Shown here piece after piece: positions 57,151 to 64,000 of a stretch of 64,000 nt of DNA; the first letter of the stretch is position 1; each line of letters begins with the position of its first letter. The notes below the pieces were generated by a model that saw nothing but the letters and a program-made list of their open reading frames with translations, was not told where the DNA came from and ran no database searches. The position numbers and the translations under genes are program-made. Source of the DNA: Thalassospira alkalitolerans (GTDB lineage Bacteria > Pseudomonadota > Alphaproteobacteria > Rhodospirillales > Thalassospiraceae); contig NZ_JFKB01000016.1 of assembly GCF_002115745.1 (NCBI RefSeq), positions 1 through 64,000 on the forward strand. The letters are read 5' to 3'.

Positions 57151-57181
57151 AAGGCACCCGCACAGGGTGCCTTTTTCTTTT
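57151..57181 (+). terminator. intrinsic terminator of tRNA-Ser
   Basis: Stem AAGGCACCC (57151-57159) with GGGTGCCTT (57165-57173), loop GCACA, then TTT-C-TTTT. It starts 7 bp after the tRNA. Confidence 0.9.
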
Positions 57182-57210
57182 GCCGGATTCCCATATAACC
57201 ATCACTGACA

Positions 57211-57243
57211 TAAAAAACGCGATGATTAACATCACCGCGTTTT
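57211..57243 (-). terminator. intrinsic terminator of the RAM-domain gene
   Basis: Minus-strand 13-bp stem with one G-T pair (plus-strand arms 57214-57226 and 57231-57243), 4-nt loop, followed by six T on the minus strand. It is 32 bp after the gene's stop. Confidence 0.85.
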
Positions 57244-57274
57244 GTGTATGTTCATTTTGGCTGACGGATTGATA

Positions 57275-57517
57275 TCAGGTGAAGGCGTTAAACGTGATGA
57301 TCGTTTGGGTGTCTTTGATATGGGGCAGCAGGTGGATTTTTTCGTTCACATAGCGCCCGATATCGTGGCCTTCTTCGATATAGACTTTTACCAGCAATTC
57401 GAACGGGCCGGAGATCGAATAGACTTCGGATACGCCCTCGATTTCTTCGACCAGTGAGGTGGCAACGTCATAGGCTTTGCCCAGATCGCATTTCACGAAA
57501 ATGAAAAAGGGATGCAT
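57275..57517 (-). CDS. stand-alone Lrp/AsnC RAM-domain protein (80 aa)
   Basis: Only the ligand-binding (RAM) half of Lrp/AsnC regulators, with no DNA-binding domain. It has the beta-alpha-beta-beta-alpha-beta pattern: FIFVKCDLGKAYDVA, VEEIEGVSEVYSISGPFELL (part) with its SG-x-FELLV motif, ending QTIITFNAF. Such small proteins may bind amino acids or modulate full-length Lrp partners. No partner is nearby. A strong terminator follows. Confidence 0.88.
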   Translation of the reverse strand: MHPFFIFVKCDLGKAYDVATSLVEEIEGVSEVYSISGPFELLVKVYIEEGHDIGRYVNEKIHLLPHIKDTQTIITFNAFT

Positions 57518-57631
57518 CGGTGTCGCTCCGGTAGGGGATGAAAATTCTGCCCCAAGCTATCGCGGTGCGCGCGGGGTTTCAATCTTTACTGCGGGGGAAT
57601 TGCCCTGTCAGGGGACAAAAGCGTGCCGAAA

Positions 57632-58540
57632 TCACGATTGCGGCGGGCGGCGCAGCATTTCCAGGTGTTTGATCCGGGCGCGGACCTGTTCGGGATTATG
57701 TTGGCCGACCCCTTCGAGAAGGGTTTCAAGCATCACCATGCTGGCCGCCGAACTATCCCATGTTGTGCCGGTTTCGATCCGGACGGGAAAAACATGGCGG
57801 GCGAACTGGGCGATGGGGCTGAGCCACTGGTCGGTAAACAGGATGATTTTGGCATCCTGCTTGTAGGCGGCCTCGGCAAAGGCAATGACATCGGATTGAT
57901 AGCGACGCACATCAAACACCAGCAACACATCGCGTTTGCCAACATCAAGAAGGTCTTCGGCCCATTTGGCGCTTTGGCCGGAAACGCGGCGCACATGGCT
58001 GCGCATGGTGCGCAGATGTTCATAGGCATAAACCGCAAGGGCGGATGTAAACCGCCCGCCCAGCAAATAGACCGATCCCTTGCAATCACCGATCAGTTCA
58101 ATCGCGTTTTGCAATTCGGCGGGATTGATATTGCCAAGGCTGGTGCGGATATTGGCAATCGTGGCCTCGGCCATGTCATGAAGCAATTCGCCCATCGGAT
58201 GGCCGGAATGATTGCGCGCCCGCGGCAGGCTGCTTCGGGTGAGCGGTGATTGCAGGCGGGCTTCAAGTTCGCCGCGCAGACGGGCCTGCATATCGGGATA
58301 GCTGTCAAAGCCGATCTTGCTGGCAAAGCGCAGCACGGTCGGGGCAGACACACCGCACCGTTCGGCAAAGGTCGCCACCGTTTCAAGACCGGCCATCGGA
58401 TAATTGCCCAGCAGGGCCTGCGCCAGCTTGCGTTCCGATGTGGTCAATGTATCGGCTTTTTGCGTGATTTGTTCGGCGACTGTTGGTTTTGCTGCCTGTT
58501 GCGTCACATCCAAAAGCGATCTTTCCCCGTTTGATGCCAT
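57632..58540 (-). CDS. RpiR/MurR-family transcriptional regulator (302 aa)
   Basis: N-terminal HTH_6 domain (about 25-100) with TFAERCGVSAPTVLRFASKIG (part), then a SIS sugar-isomerase-like effector domain (about 135-260). ATG 58540 gives the family start. A TTG at 58567 is possible. It is divergent from the TRAP operon, and its intergenic region holds two TGTAA-N6-TTACA palindromes, similar to half-sites reported for RpiR-type regulators such as HexR. It is therefore the predicted controller of the cluster to its right. Its effector is not necessarily a sugar phosphate. Confidence 0.9.
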   Translation of the reverse strand: MASNGERSLLDVTQQAAKPTVAEQITQKADTLTTSERKLAQALLGNYPMAGLETVATFAERCGVSAPTVLRFASKIGFDSYPDMQARLRGELEARLQSPLTRSSLPRARNHSGHPMGELLHDMAEATIANIRTSLGNINPAELQNAIELIGDCKGSVYLLGGRFTSALAVYAYEHLRTMRSHVRRVSGQSAKWAEDLLDVGKRDVLLVFDVRRYQSDVIAFAEAAYKQDAKIILFTDQWLSPIAQFARHVFPVRIETGTTWDSSAASMVMLETLLEGVGQHNPEQVRARIKHLEMLRRPPQS

Positions 58541-58615
58541 TGCGTTGAAATGGCGAAACCCCCGCAAGGTGCAGTTGGGCGCGATTTAACCTATCCATCA
58601 TACAAATACAATGAT

Positions 58616-58631
58616 TGTAACGAATTTTACA
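58616..58631. promoter_or_regulatory. RpiR-type operator 1 (TGTAACGAATTTTACA)
   Basis: TGTAA-N6-TTACA palindrome, extendable to ATTGTAA...TTACAAT (58614-58633). It lies 76 bp before the regulator's ATG on the minus strand, so it may also serve autoregulation. Confidence 0.65.
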
Positions 58632-58665
58632 ATATCTGATATTCTTGTCATCAAAATTGAAATCA

Positions 58666-58681
58666 TGTAACGTTCGTTACA
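58666..58681. promoter_or_regulatory. RpiR-type operator 2 (TGTAACGTTCGTTACA)
   Basis: Perfect palindrome TGTAACG-TT-CGTTACA. Its centre is exactly 50 bp from that of operator 1. Confidence 0.68.
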
Positions 58682-59024
58682 GAAGGGGTTAAACCCGTGC
58701 CGCGAAAAGCGGTGCAATAATTCAACGGCTTGGCAAAAGTCGGTCGCCCGGGAGGCGGTTCATCACACGGCATGGCCCCGCAAGAGGGCTGTGTACTCAA
58801 GGGGATGCATATGGGTTGTCAGGGCCGCGGATATTTCCATCCAGAACAGGCAATGATGTTGCGACTGTCCGGTTTGACCGGACGGTAGGGGATCAGTTGT
58901 GACGTCACATGTGGTGTGTTTATCGCACGGCATGCTGGCGCGATGGTTGGGATTATGTCTGCACCTGTCAGGTCAGCCGCTTTTGCGATCGATAGAATAG
59001 GGAGATGTTTTGGGGTGGCGTTAA

Positions 59025-59534
59025 ATGCCTGAGTTTATAAAAACCTATGTCAGATGGGTGGAGCGCTTTAACCGGATCGTTGGCCGATTTGCCATGTATC
59101 TGATTTTCGCGATGCTTGGCGTCTTGCTGTATTCATCGGCGACCAAGATGATGGAATTTCCGGCGCTTTGGACGCTGGAAATGGCACAGTTTCTGATGGT
59201 GTCGTACTTCCTGTTGGGCGGGGCCTATTCGATGCAGCTTGGATCGCATGTGCGCATGGATTTGCTGTATGGCGCGTTATCGCCGCGCAAGCAGGCCGGG
59301 CTTGATGTGATCACCATCCTGTTTTTGATCTTTTATCTTGGTTTTCTGCTGTATGGCGGGCTGTCATCGACCTCCTATGCGATCCAGTACAACGAAACCA
59401 GTTATTCAGCCTGGTCACCGCCGATGGCGCCGATCAAGGCAATCATGTGTTTTGGAATATTCCTGATGTTGCTGCAGGCAATTGCGACCTTCTTTAAGGA
59501 TTTGGCAGCCGCCCGCGGGGAGAGCCTTTCATGA
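59025..59534 (+). CDS. dctQ: TRAP transporter small permease, DctQ type (169 aa)
   Basis: Four-helix inner-membrane subunit of a tripartite ATP-independent transporter. It begins with a short cytoplasmic helix, then FAMYLIFAMLGVLLYSSATK. TLEMAQFLMVSYFLLGGAYSMQLGSHVRMD (part) contains the conserved G-x-HVR-D motif of the family. Its stop overlaps the dctM start by 4 bp. It is first in the cluster controlled by the divergent RpiR protein. Confidence 0.92.
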   Translation: MPEFIKTYVRWVERFNRIVGRFAMYLIFAMLGVLLYSSATKMMEFPALWTLEMAQFLMVSYFLLGGAYSMQLGSHVRMDLLYGALSPRKQAGLDVITILFLIFYLGFLLYGGLSSTSYAIQYNETSYSAWSPPMAPIKAIMCFGIFLMLLQAIATFFKDLAAARGESLS

Positions 59535-60856
59535 GTTATGAGATGATTGCTCTTCTGATGTTTTCCACGATGATGCTGATGCTTCTGACCGGGAAACGGG
59601 TTTTTGGCGCTATTGGTTTTGTTGCCGTTATCTTTGCCCTTGGCATGTGGGGGGATGGCGGTTCGGAAATGGCATTCAGTGCCGCGATGAAGCTGATGAA
59701 ATGGTATCCGCTTCTGACGCTGCCGCTGTTTGTTTATATGGGCTATATGCTGTCCGAATCCGGGTTGGCCGATGACCTTTACCGGATGTTCCACGTTTGG
59801 ATGGGGCCGGTGCGTGGCGGGCTTGCCATCGGGACCATTGTTTTGATGGTCGCGGTTTCGGCGATGAACGGGTTGAGCGTTGCCGGGATGGCCATCGGGG
59901 CCAGCATCGCCTTGCCGGAACTTTTGCGCCGTGGCTATGACAAGGTCATGGTTACCGGGGTGATCCAGGCGGGCAGTTCGTTGGGCATCTTGGTGCCGCC
60001 AAGTGTGGTTCTGGTGCTGTATGGCATGATCGCGCGCCAGCCGGTCGGGCAGCTTTGGCTGGCCGGGGTTTTCCCCGGATTGCTGATGGCGGGCATGTTT
60101 ATGCTGTATATTGCCATCCGGTGCTGGTTGCAGCCCGAGATGGGCCCGGCACTTTCGAAAGAAGAACGTGCGGAAATTACCTGGGCCGACAAGATTGGTT
60201 TGCTGAAGGCCGGTGTTGTGCCGTTGTTCATCTTTTTCTCGATGACCGGTTTGTTCCTGATGGGGATTACCTCGCTTGTTGAAAGTTCGGCTGTTGGCGC
60301 GCTTGCCGCGACCATTGCCGCGCTTGCCAAACGGCGTTTGAACCGTGCGGTTATGGAAGAAACCCTGCGCAAGACATTGTCGATCAGCTGCATGTTCATG
60401 TGGATCATTCTGGCCGCATTGGCATTTGGTGCCGTGTTTGACGGATTAGGCGCGGTCAAGGCGATTGAAAGCTTGTTTGTTGATCAGCTGGGGCTGGGCC
60501 CCTGGCAGATTTTGATCATGATGCAGATTTCATTCGTTCTGATGGGCATGTTCCTTGATGACACCGCGATGCTGGTGATTGTGGCACCGCTTTATGTGCC
60601 GCTTGTCGGGGCGCTTGGCTTTGATCTGGTTTGGTATGGCGTGCTGTACACGATCACCTGTCAGATTGCCTATATGACGCCGCCGTTTGGTTACAATCTG
60701 TTCCTGATGCGTGCGATGGCCCCGCCGGAAGTGACGTTGAAGGACATCTATAAATCCATCACGCCGTTTGTGATCATCATGGCGATGGCGCTTGGCATTG
60801 TGATGGTGTTCCCGCAGATCGCGTTGTGGCTGCCGGAATGGCATTACGCCCGATAA
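59531..60856 (+). CDS. dctM: TRAP transporter large permease, DctM type (441 aa)
   Basis: Ion-coupled transport subunit with about 12 helices. Family markers are PLFVYMGYMLSESGLADDLYR (part), the repeated SSLGILVPPSVVLVLYG that contains the conserved PPS, and YMTPPFGYNLFLMRAMAP in the second half. It is expected to import a small organic solute with sodium. Overlaps dctQ by 4 bp, and 241 bp separate it from the binding-protein gene. Confidence 0.95.
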   Translation: MSYEMIALLMFSTMMLMLLTGKRVFGAIGFVAVIFALGMWGDGGSEMAFSAAMKLMKWYPLLTLPLFVYMGYMLSESGLADDLYRMFHVWMGPVRGGLAIGTIVLMVAVSAMNGLSVAGMAIGASIALPELLRRGYDKVMVTGVIQAGSSLGILVPPSVVLVLYGMIARQPVGQLWLAGVFPGLLMAGMFMLYIAIRCWLQPEMGPALSKEERAEITWADKIGLLKAGVVPLFIFFSMTGLFLMGITSLVESSAVGALAATIAALAKRRLNRAVMEETLRKTLSISCMFMWIILAALAFGAVFDGLGAVKAIESLFVDQLGLGPWQILIMMQISFVLMGMFLDDTAMLVIVAPLYVPLVGALGFDLVWYGVLYTITCQIAYMTPPFGYNLFLMRAMAPPEVTLKDIYKSITPFVIIMAMALGIVMVFPQIALWLPEWHYAR

Positions 60857-61097
60857 TCTTTCTGGCCGGGGGCCGCATGATCGCAGCACCCCGGCCGGAA
60901 CCATAATCAGAATGATTAGACTAATCAGACGATTAAATGCGCCCTTAAACAGGGCCAAAAACAAGGCCCCAAAAGCCGGGCTGCAGAAACAAGGGAGGAG
61001 CGAATTTCTATCAGGAGGAGGTGCTGCCAGACCCGATATACGGGCAGGGCAGTTTGACGATCGTTTCAACAAACTTCATCGATCAGGGAGATGAAAA

Positions 61098-62150
61098 ATG
61101 ACCAACAGACGTGGTTTTATTAAAAAAGCCGGCCTTGCGACAGCCGCAGCCGGTACCACTGCTTTTGCCGCACCTTATGTTAAAGCGCAGAATGCCAAAA
61201 TTACCTGGCGTCTTCAGACCTATGCCGGTCCGGCATTGGGTGAACACGTGATCAAGCCAGCCATTGATGCCTTTAACAAGGTTGCCAATGGTGAAATGGA
61301 AATCGAACTTTACTATGCCGATCAGCTGGTCCCGACCGGTGAGTTGTTCCGTGCCATGCAGCGCGGCACCATTGATGCGGTTCAGTCTGATGATGACTCG
61401 ATTGCAGCCCCGGTTGATGTATCGGTGTTTGGCGGTTATTTCCCGTTCGCAACCCGTTACAGCCTTGACGTTCCGGTCCTGTTCGAAGAATACGGCCTGA
61501 ACGAAATCTGGGAAGAAGCATACGGCGAAGTCGAAGGCGTTAAATGGCTTTCGGCCGGTTCGTGGGATCCGTGCCATTTCGCGACGGTTGATCCGATCAA
61601 CAGCCTTGCCGATCTTAAAGGAAAGCGCGTCTTTACCTTCCCGACGGCGGGTAAATTCCTGTCACGCTTTGGCGTTGTTCCGGTGACGTTGCCATGGGAA
61701 GACATCGAAGTTGCCGTTCAGACCGGCGAACTTGACGGTATTGCATGGTCGGGCATCACCGAGGATTACACGGTGGGTTGGGCAGATGTGACCAACTACT
61801 TCCTGACCAATAACATTTCCGGTGCATGGTGTGGGTCGTTCTTTGCCAATGAAGAACGCTATAACGAGCTTCCAGAACACCTGAAAGTTCTGCTTAAGCT
61901 TTGCATGGATAGCTCGCACTATTATCGCCAGCATTGGTATTGGGGTGGTGAAGCCAAACTGCGTACTCAGGGTACGAAGATGAAGCTGACATCGATCCCG
62001 GATGCAGAATGGGCAACGGTTGAAGCCGAAGCGCATAAATTCTGGGACGAGATTGCAGAGACTAGCCCGCGTTGCGCCAAGGTCGTTGAAATCTTCAAAC
62101 AATATGCTGCTGTGATGGAAAAAGCTGGCAAGCCGTATCGCTACAGCTAA
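61098..62150 (+). CDS. dctP: TRAP transporter substrate-binding protein, DctP type (350 aa)
   Basis: Periplasmic solute receptor. The N-terminus NRRGFIKKAG is a twin-arginine signal, followed by an Ala-rich segment ending near VKAQ (about residue 31), so export is probably by Tat. The body follows the DctP fold (GELFRAMQRGTIDAVQ, GELDGIAWSGITED). Where most TRAP receptors have the GLKIR arginine that holds a carboxylate, this one reads GKRVFTF, and my alignment puts Phe there. A non-standard ligand is therefore possible. Ribosome sites AGGAGGAG-like precede the gene at some distance. Confidence 0.92.
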   Translation: MTNRRGFIKKAGLATAAAGTTAFAAPYVKAQNAKITWRLQTYAGPALGEHVIKPAIDAFNKVANGEMEIELYYADQLVPTGELFRAMQRGTIDAVQSDDDSIAAPVDVSVFGGYFPFATRYSLDVPVLFEEYGLNEIWEEAYGEVEGVKWLSAGSWDPCHFATVDPINSLADLKGKRVFTFPTAGKFLSRFGVVPVTLPWEDIEVAVQTGELDGIAWSGITEDYTVGWADVTNYFLTNNISGAWCGSFFANEERYNELPEHLKVLLKLCMDSSHYYRQHWYWGGEAKLRTQGTKMKLTSIPDAEWATVEAEAHKFWDEIAETSPRCAKVVEIFKQYAAVMEKAGKPYRYS

Positions 62151-62246
62151 GCCAATGGGGCCGGTCAATTTAGGCCGGGCAGGGTGGCAGGGGCGAATTT
62201 CGCACTTGCCACCCGAAATCCCCCGTAAAACAAGGGATTTCACCTT

Positions 62247-62262
62247 TGTAATGAATTATACA
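62247..62262. promoter_or_regulatory. RpiR-type operator 3 (TGTAATGAATTATACA)
   Basis: One mismatch from TGTAA-N6-TTACA, set within TTTGTA...TACAAA. It lies about 150 bp before the synthetase ATG. Confidence 0.5.
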
Positions 62263-62295
62263 AAATGGCAAAATATTTGTTTAATTGTTGGTCTG

Positions 62296-62311
62296 TGTAA
62301 TATATTTTACA
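62296..62311. promoter_or_regulatory. RpiR-type operator 4 (TGTAATATATTTTACA)
   Basis: Perfect TGTAA-N6-TTACA. Its centre is 49 bp from operator 3, repeating the arrangement found before the TRAP genes. Confidence 0.63.
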
Positions 62312-62409
62312 AAACAAGACGTCAAAAGACGCGACCATAAAACGGGCAGGAACGGACAAAATCGGTCCGCGCAACACAATAATAAAGCCCAATTCACAGG
62401 AGGCCGCCG

Positions 62410-63777
62410 ATGCAGGCGAAGGATGTCAAAACTGCCGATGACGCACGGAAACTGATCCAGGAACGCGATATCAAATTCGTCAAAATCGGTATTTTCGACG
62501 TCGATGGAATTATGCGCGGCAAATATATGCATCGCGACAAATTCCTGTCGGCGCTCGATAGCGGTTTTGCCTTTTGCGATGTGGTTCTGGGCTGGGATTC
62601 CAATGATCAGCTTTATGATAAATCGGAATTCACCGGCTGGCACACGGCCTATCCGGATGCGCCGGTGCGTGTGATTCCGGAAAGTTGCCGCGAATTGCCG
62701 ATGGAAGAAGGCACCATCCTGTTTTTGGGCGAGTTCGAAGGACGGGCCGAAACCGTTTGCCCGCGTGGCACGTTGCGCCGTGTTATCGATAAAGCATCGG
62801 ACATGGGATATGACGTTTCAGCGGCCTGTGAGTTCGAGTTTTTCCTGTTTGAGGAAGACCCGCATTCAGTACGTGAAAAGAACTATCGCGATCTGAAAAA
62901 CATCACGCCGGGTTTCTATGGTTATTCGATGCTGCGCAATTCGGTGCATTCGGAATTCTATCATGACCTGATGGAACTGAGCGAAAGCATGGATTTCCCG
63001 ATTGAGGGACTTCATACCGAAACCGGCCCAGGGGTTTTGGAAGCCGCCCTGACCCATGATGAGGCGATGAAAGCCGCCGATAAGGCTGCACTTTTCAAGA
63101 CTTTTACCAAGGTTTTGGCCCAGCGCGCGGGATGGATGGCGACATTCATGGCGAAATGGTCCCCCGATTGGCCGGGGCAGTCGGGACATATGCATGTTTC
63201 GCTTAAGGGCAAAGATGGCCGGGCGGCGTTTTATGATGCGAACAAGCCCCATAACATGTCCGATGAAATGCGTTGGTTCCTTGGCGGTCAGCAAAAATTG
63301 ATGCCGGAACTGTTGTCGATGGTCGCATGTACGGTAAACAGTTATTCCCGTCTGGTTCCGGGTTTCTGGGCACCAACCACGGCGACATGGGGTGTTGAAA
63401 ATCGTACCACAGCCCTTCGTGTTATTCCGGGCAGCGCCAAGTCGCAGCGTGTCGAATATCGGATTGCGGCGGCGGATATCAATCCTTATATCGCGCTTTC
63501 AGCGGCTATCGGGTCGGGGCTTTGGGGTATTGAGAACAAGGTAGAGCCGGGCGACATGGTTGTTGGCAATGCCTATGCCCAGGAATTCCCCGACGACACG
63601 ACACTGCCGTCAACATTGTATGAAGCAGCCGGACGCCTGCGCAAATCGGATGCGGCAAAATCATTGTTTGGCGAAGAATTCGTAACCCATTACGCCCAGT
63701 CGCGTGAATGGGAAGAACGCGAGTTCCGCAAGGCGATTACGGATTGGGAATTACAGCGTTACTTCGAAATTATTTGA
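62410..63777 (+). CDS. glutamine-synthetase-family enzyme, probable gamma-glutamyl amide ligase (455 aa)
   Basis: ATP-dependent ligase of the GS fold. Active-site segments are EFEFFLF (metal-binding Glu), GHMHVSL, NSYSRLVPG and ENRTTALRVIPG. The N-terminal beta-grasp begins FVKIGIFDVDGIMRGKY. The sequence is unlike housekeeping GlnA and closer to PuuA/GlnT-type enzymes that join glutamate to amines. AGGAGG lies 7 nt before ATG. Flanked by a TRAP importer and an aldehyde dehydrogenase, it fits a gamma-glutamylation route in which the imported amine is conjugated, oxidised and released. The actual amine is unknown. Confidence 0.88.
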   Translation: MQAKDVKTADDARKLIQERDIKFVKIGIFDVDGIMRGKYMHRDKFLSALDSGFAFCDVVLGWDSNDQLYDKSEFTGWHTAYPDAPVRVIPESCRELPMEEGTILFLGEFEGRAETVCPRGTLRRVIDKASDMGYDVSAACEFEFFLFEEDPHSVREKNYRDLKNITPGFYGYSMLRNSVHSEFYHDLMELSESMDFPIEGLHTETGPGVLEAALTHDEAMKAADKAALFKTFTKVLAQRAGWMATFMAKWSPDWPGQSGHMHVSLKGKDGRAAFYDANKPHNMSDEMRWFLGGQQKLMPELLSMVACTVNSYSRLVPGFWAPTTATWGVENRTTALRVIPGSAKSQRVEYRIAAADINPYIALSAAIGSGLWGIENKVEPGDMVVGNAYAQEFPDDTTLPSTLYEAAGRLRKSDAAKSLFGEEFVTHYAQSREWEEREFRKAITDWELQRYFEII

Positions 63778-63873
63778 TCTGGCACGCGGGGCGGCGCATC
63801 GTCGCGCCCGCGTCAGATTGACCACCGTTACACAGCTTACGCGCCCTAACTCATTGTCCAATTGTGAGGCATT

Positions 63874-64000
63874 ATGTCTGAGAGTTTACGCACCATCTCG
63901 CCGGTTGATGGATCTGTTTATGTCGAACGCCCGCTTGCCGGTGCGACCGAGATCAACAAGGCCCTTGATGTTGCCCGTGCGGCCCAAGCCGAATGGCGCC
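63874..64000 (+). CDS. aldehyde dehydrogenase, N-terminal part (runs off the window)
   Basis: The first 42 codons only. ISPVDGSVYVERP and the following INKALDVARAAQAEWR match the opening of NAD(P)-dependent aldehyde dehydrogenases. ATG has GAGG 5 nt upstream. It lies 96 bp after the synthetase gene in the same direction, so it is probably in the same operon and acts on an aldehyde from the same pathway, as PuuC does in putrescine breakdown. The active-site cysteine lies outside the window. Confidence 0.75.
   Translation, partial: MSESLRTISPVDGSVYVERPLAGATEINKALDVARAAQAEWR

Larger units (their letters stand above)
58541..59024. other. divergent regulatory region between rpiR-type and TRAP genes
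   Basis: 484 bp containing two operator-like palindromes in its first 140 bp. Further on lie a 25-27-codon frame (ATGs 58807 and 58813, AAGGGG before the second) and a GTCCGGT/ACCGGAC hairpin with a TTG loop (58867-58883). A long 5' leader for the TRAP mRNA is implied. No protein family likeness is seen in the short frame. Confidence 0.6.

Overview
The window is chromosomal DNA of a free-living Gram-negative alphaproteobacterium. The best guess is Rhodospirillales, close to Thalassospira. This is inferred from gene content (MnmC fusion, bL33 without zinc cysteines, a dihydroorotase homologue lacking its metal ligands, TRAP transporters, PqiABC) and from moderate GC with frequent GCC/GAT/CTG codons. 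No 16S gene is present, so the genus is not proven. Coding density is high. There is one tRNA gene, tRNA-Ser(GCU), and no rRNA, insertion sequence, prophage or CRISPR array.

Layout. At 0-6.4 kb, minus-strand genes encode an MFS exporter, a SAM methyltransferase, a second MFS protein, the tRNA wobble-modifying enzyme MnmC and the tRNA dihydrouridine synthase DusA. From 6.5 to 12 kb there are an ArsC/Spx-like protein, a HAD hydrolase, gamma-glutamyltranspeptidase, an alpha/beta hydrolase, a CRP-type regulator and DUF423. Just after the CRP-type gene lies a perfect CRP-type palindrome followed by a probable terminated small RNA. At 12.6-15.6 kb a three-gene operon (GT2, LAB_N, ArnT-like GT39) probably decorates lipid A. 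From 15.7 to 19.1 kb come rpmG, an S41 protease lipoprotein, DUF983 and an Hpt protein with a degenerate receiver. From 19.2 to 28.8 kb there is a minus-strand block pyrB-pyrC-plsY-dprA-topA-rnr.

From 28.9 to 31.5 kb are an AEC carrier, a VOC protein and ruvX. At 32-36.7 kb a complete arginine deiminase operon (antiporter, arcA, arcB, arcC) follows an AT-rich leader. It supports ATP formation from arginine. The gatCAB operon comes next, then an XRE regulator, a chemoreceptor, a CopZ-like chaperone, a DJ-1/LysR divergent pair, thymidine kinase and an argO/argP pair separated by an unusual minisatellite. From 48.4 to 52 kb is pqiABC, then an uncharacterised 560-residue protein, a GlxA-type regulator, an MFS protein, tRNA-Ser and a stand-alone RAM-domain protein.

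The most interesting part is 57.6-64 kb. An RpiR-family regulator is divergent from a TRAP transporter (dctQ, dctM, dctP), followed by a glutamine-synthetase-like enzyme and the start of an aldehyde dehydrogenase. Four copies of a 16-bp TGTAA-N6-TTACA palindrome (one with a single mismatch) occur only in this cluster as far as I could see. Two lie before the TRAP genes, centres 50 bp apart, and two before the synthetase gene, centres 49 bp apart. Together these suggest an RpiR-controlled regulon for uptake and gamma-glutamylation of an unidentified amine or amino compound.
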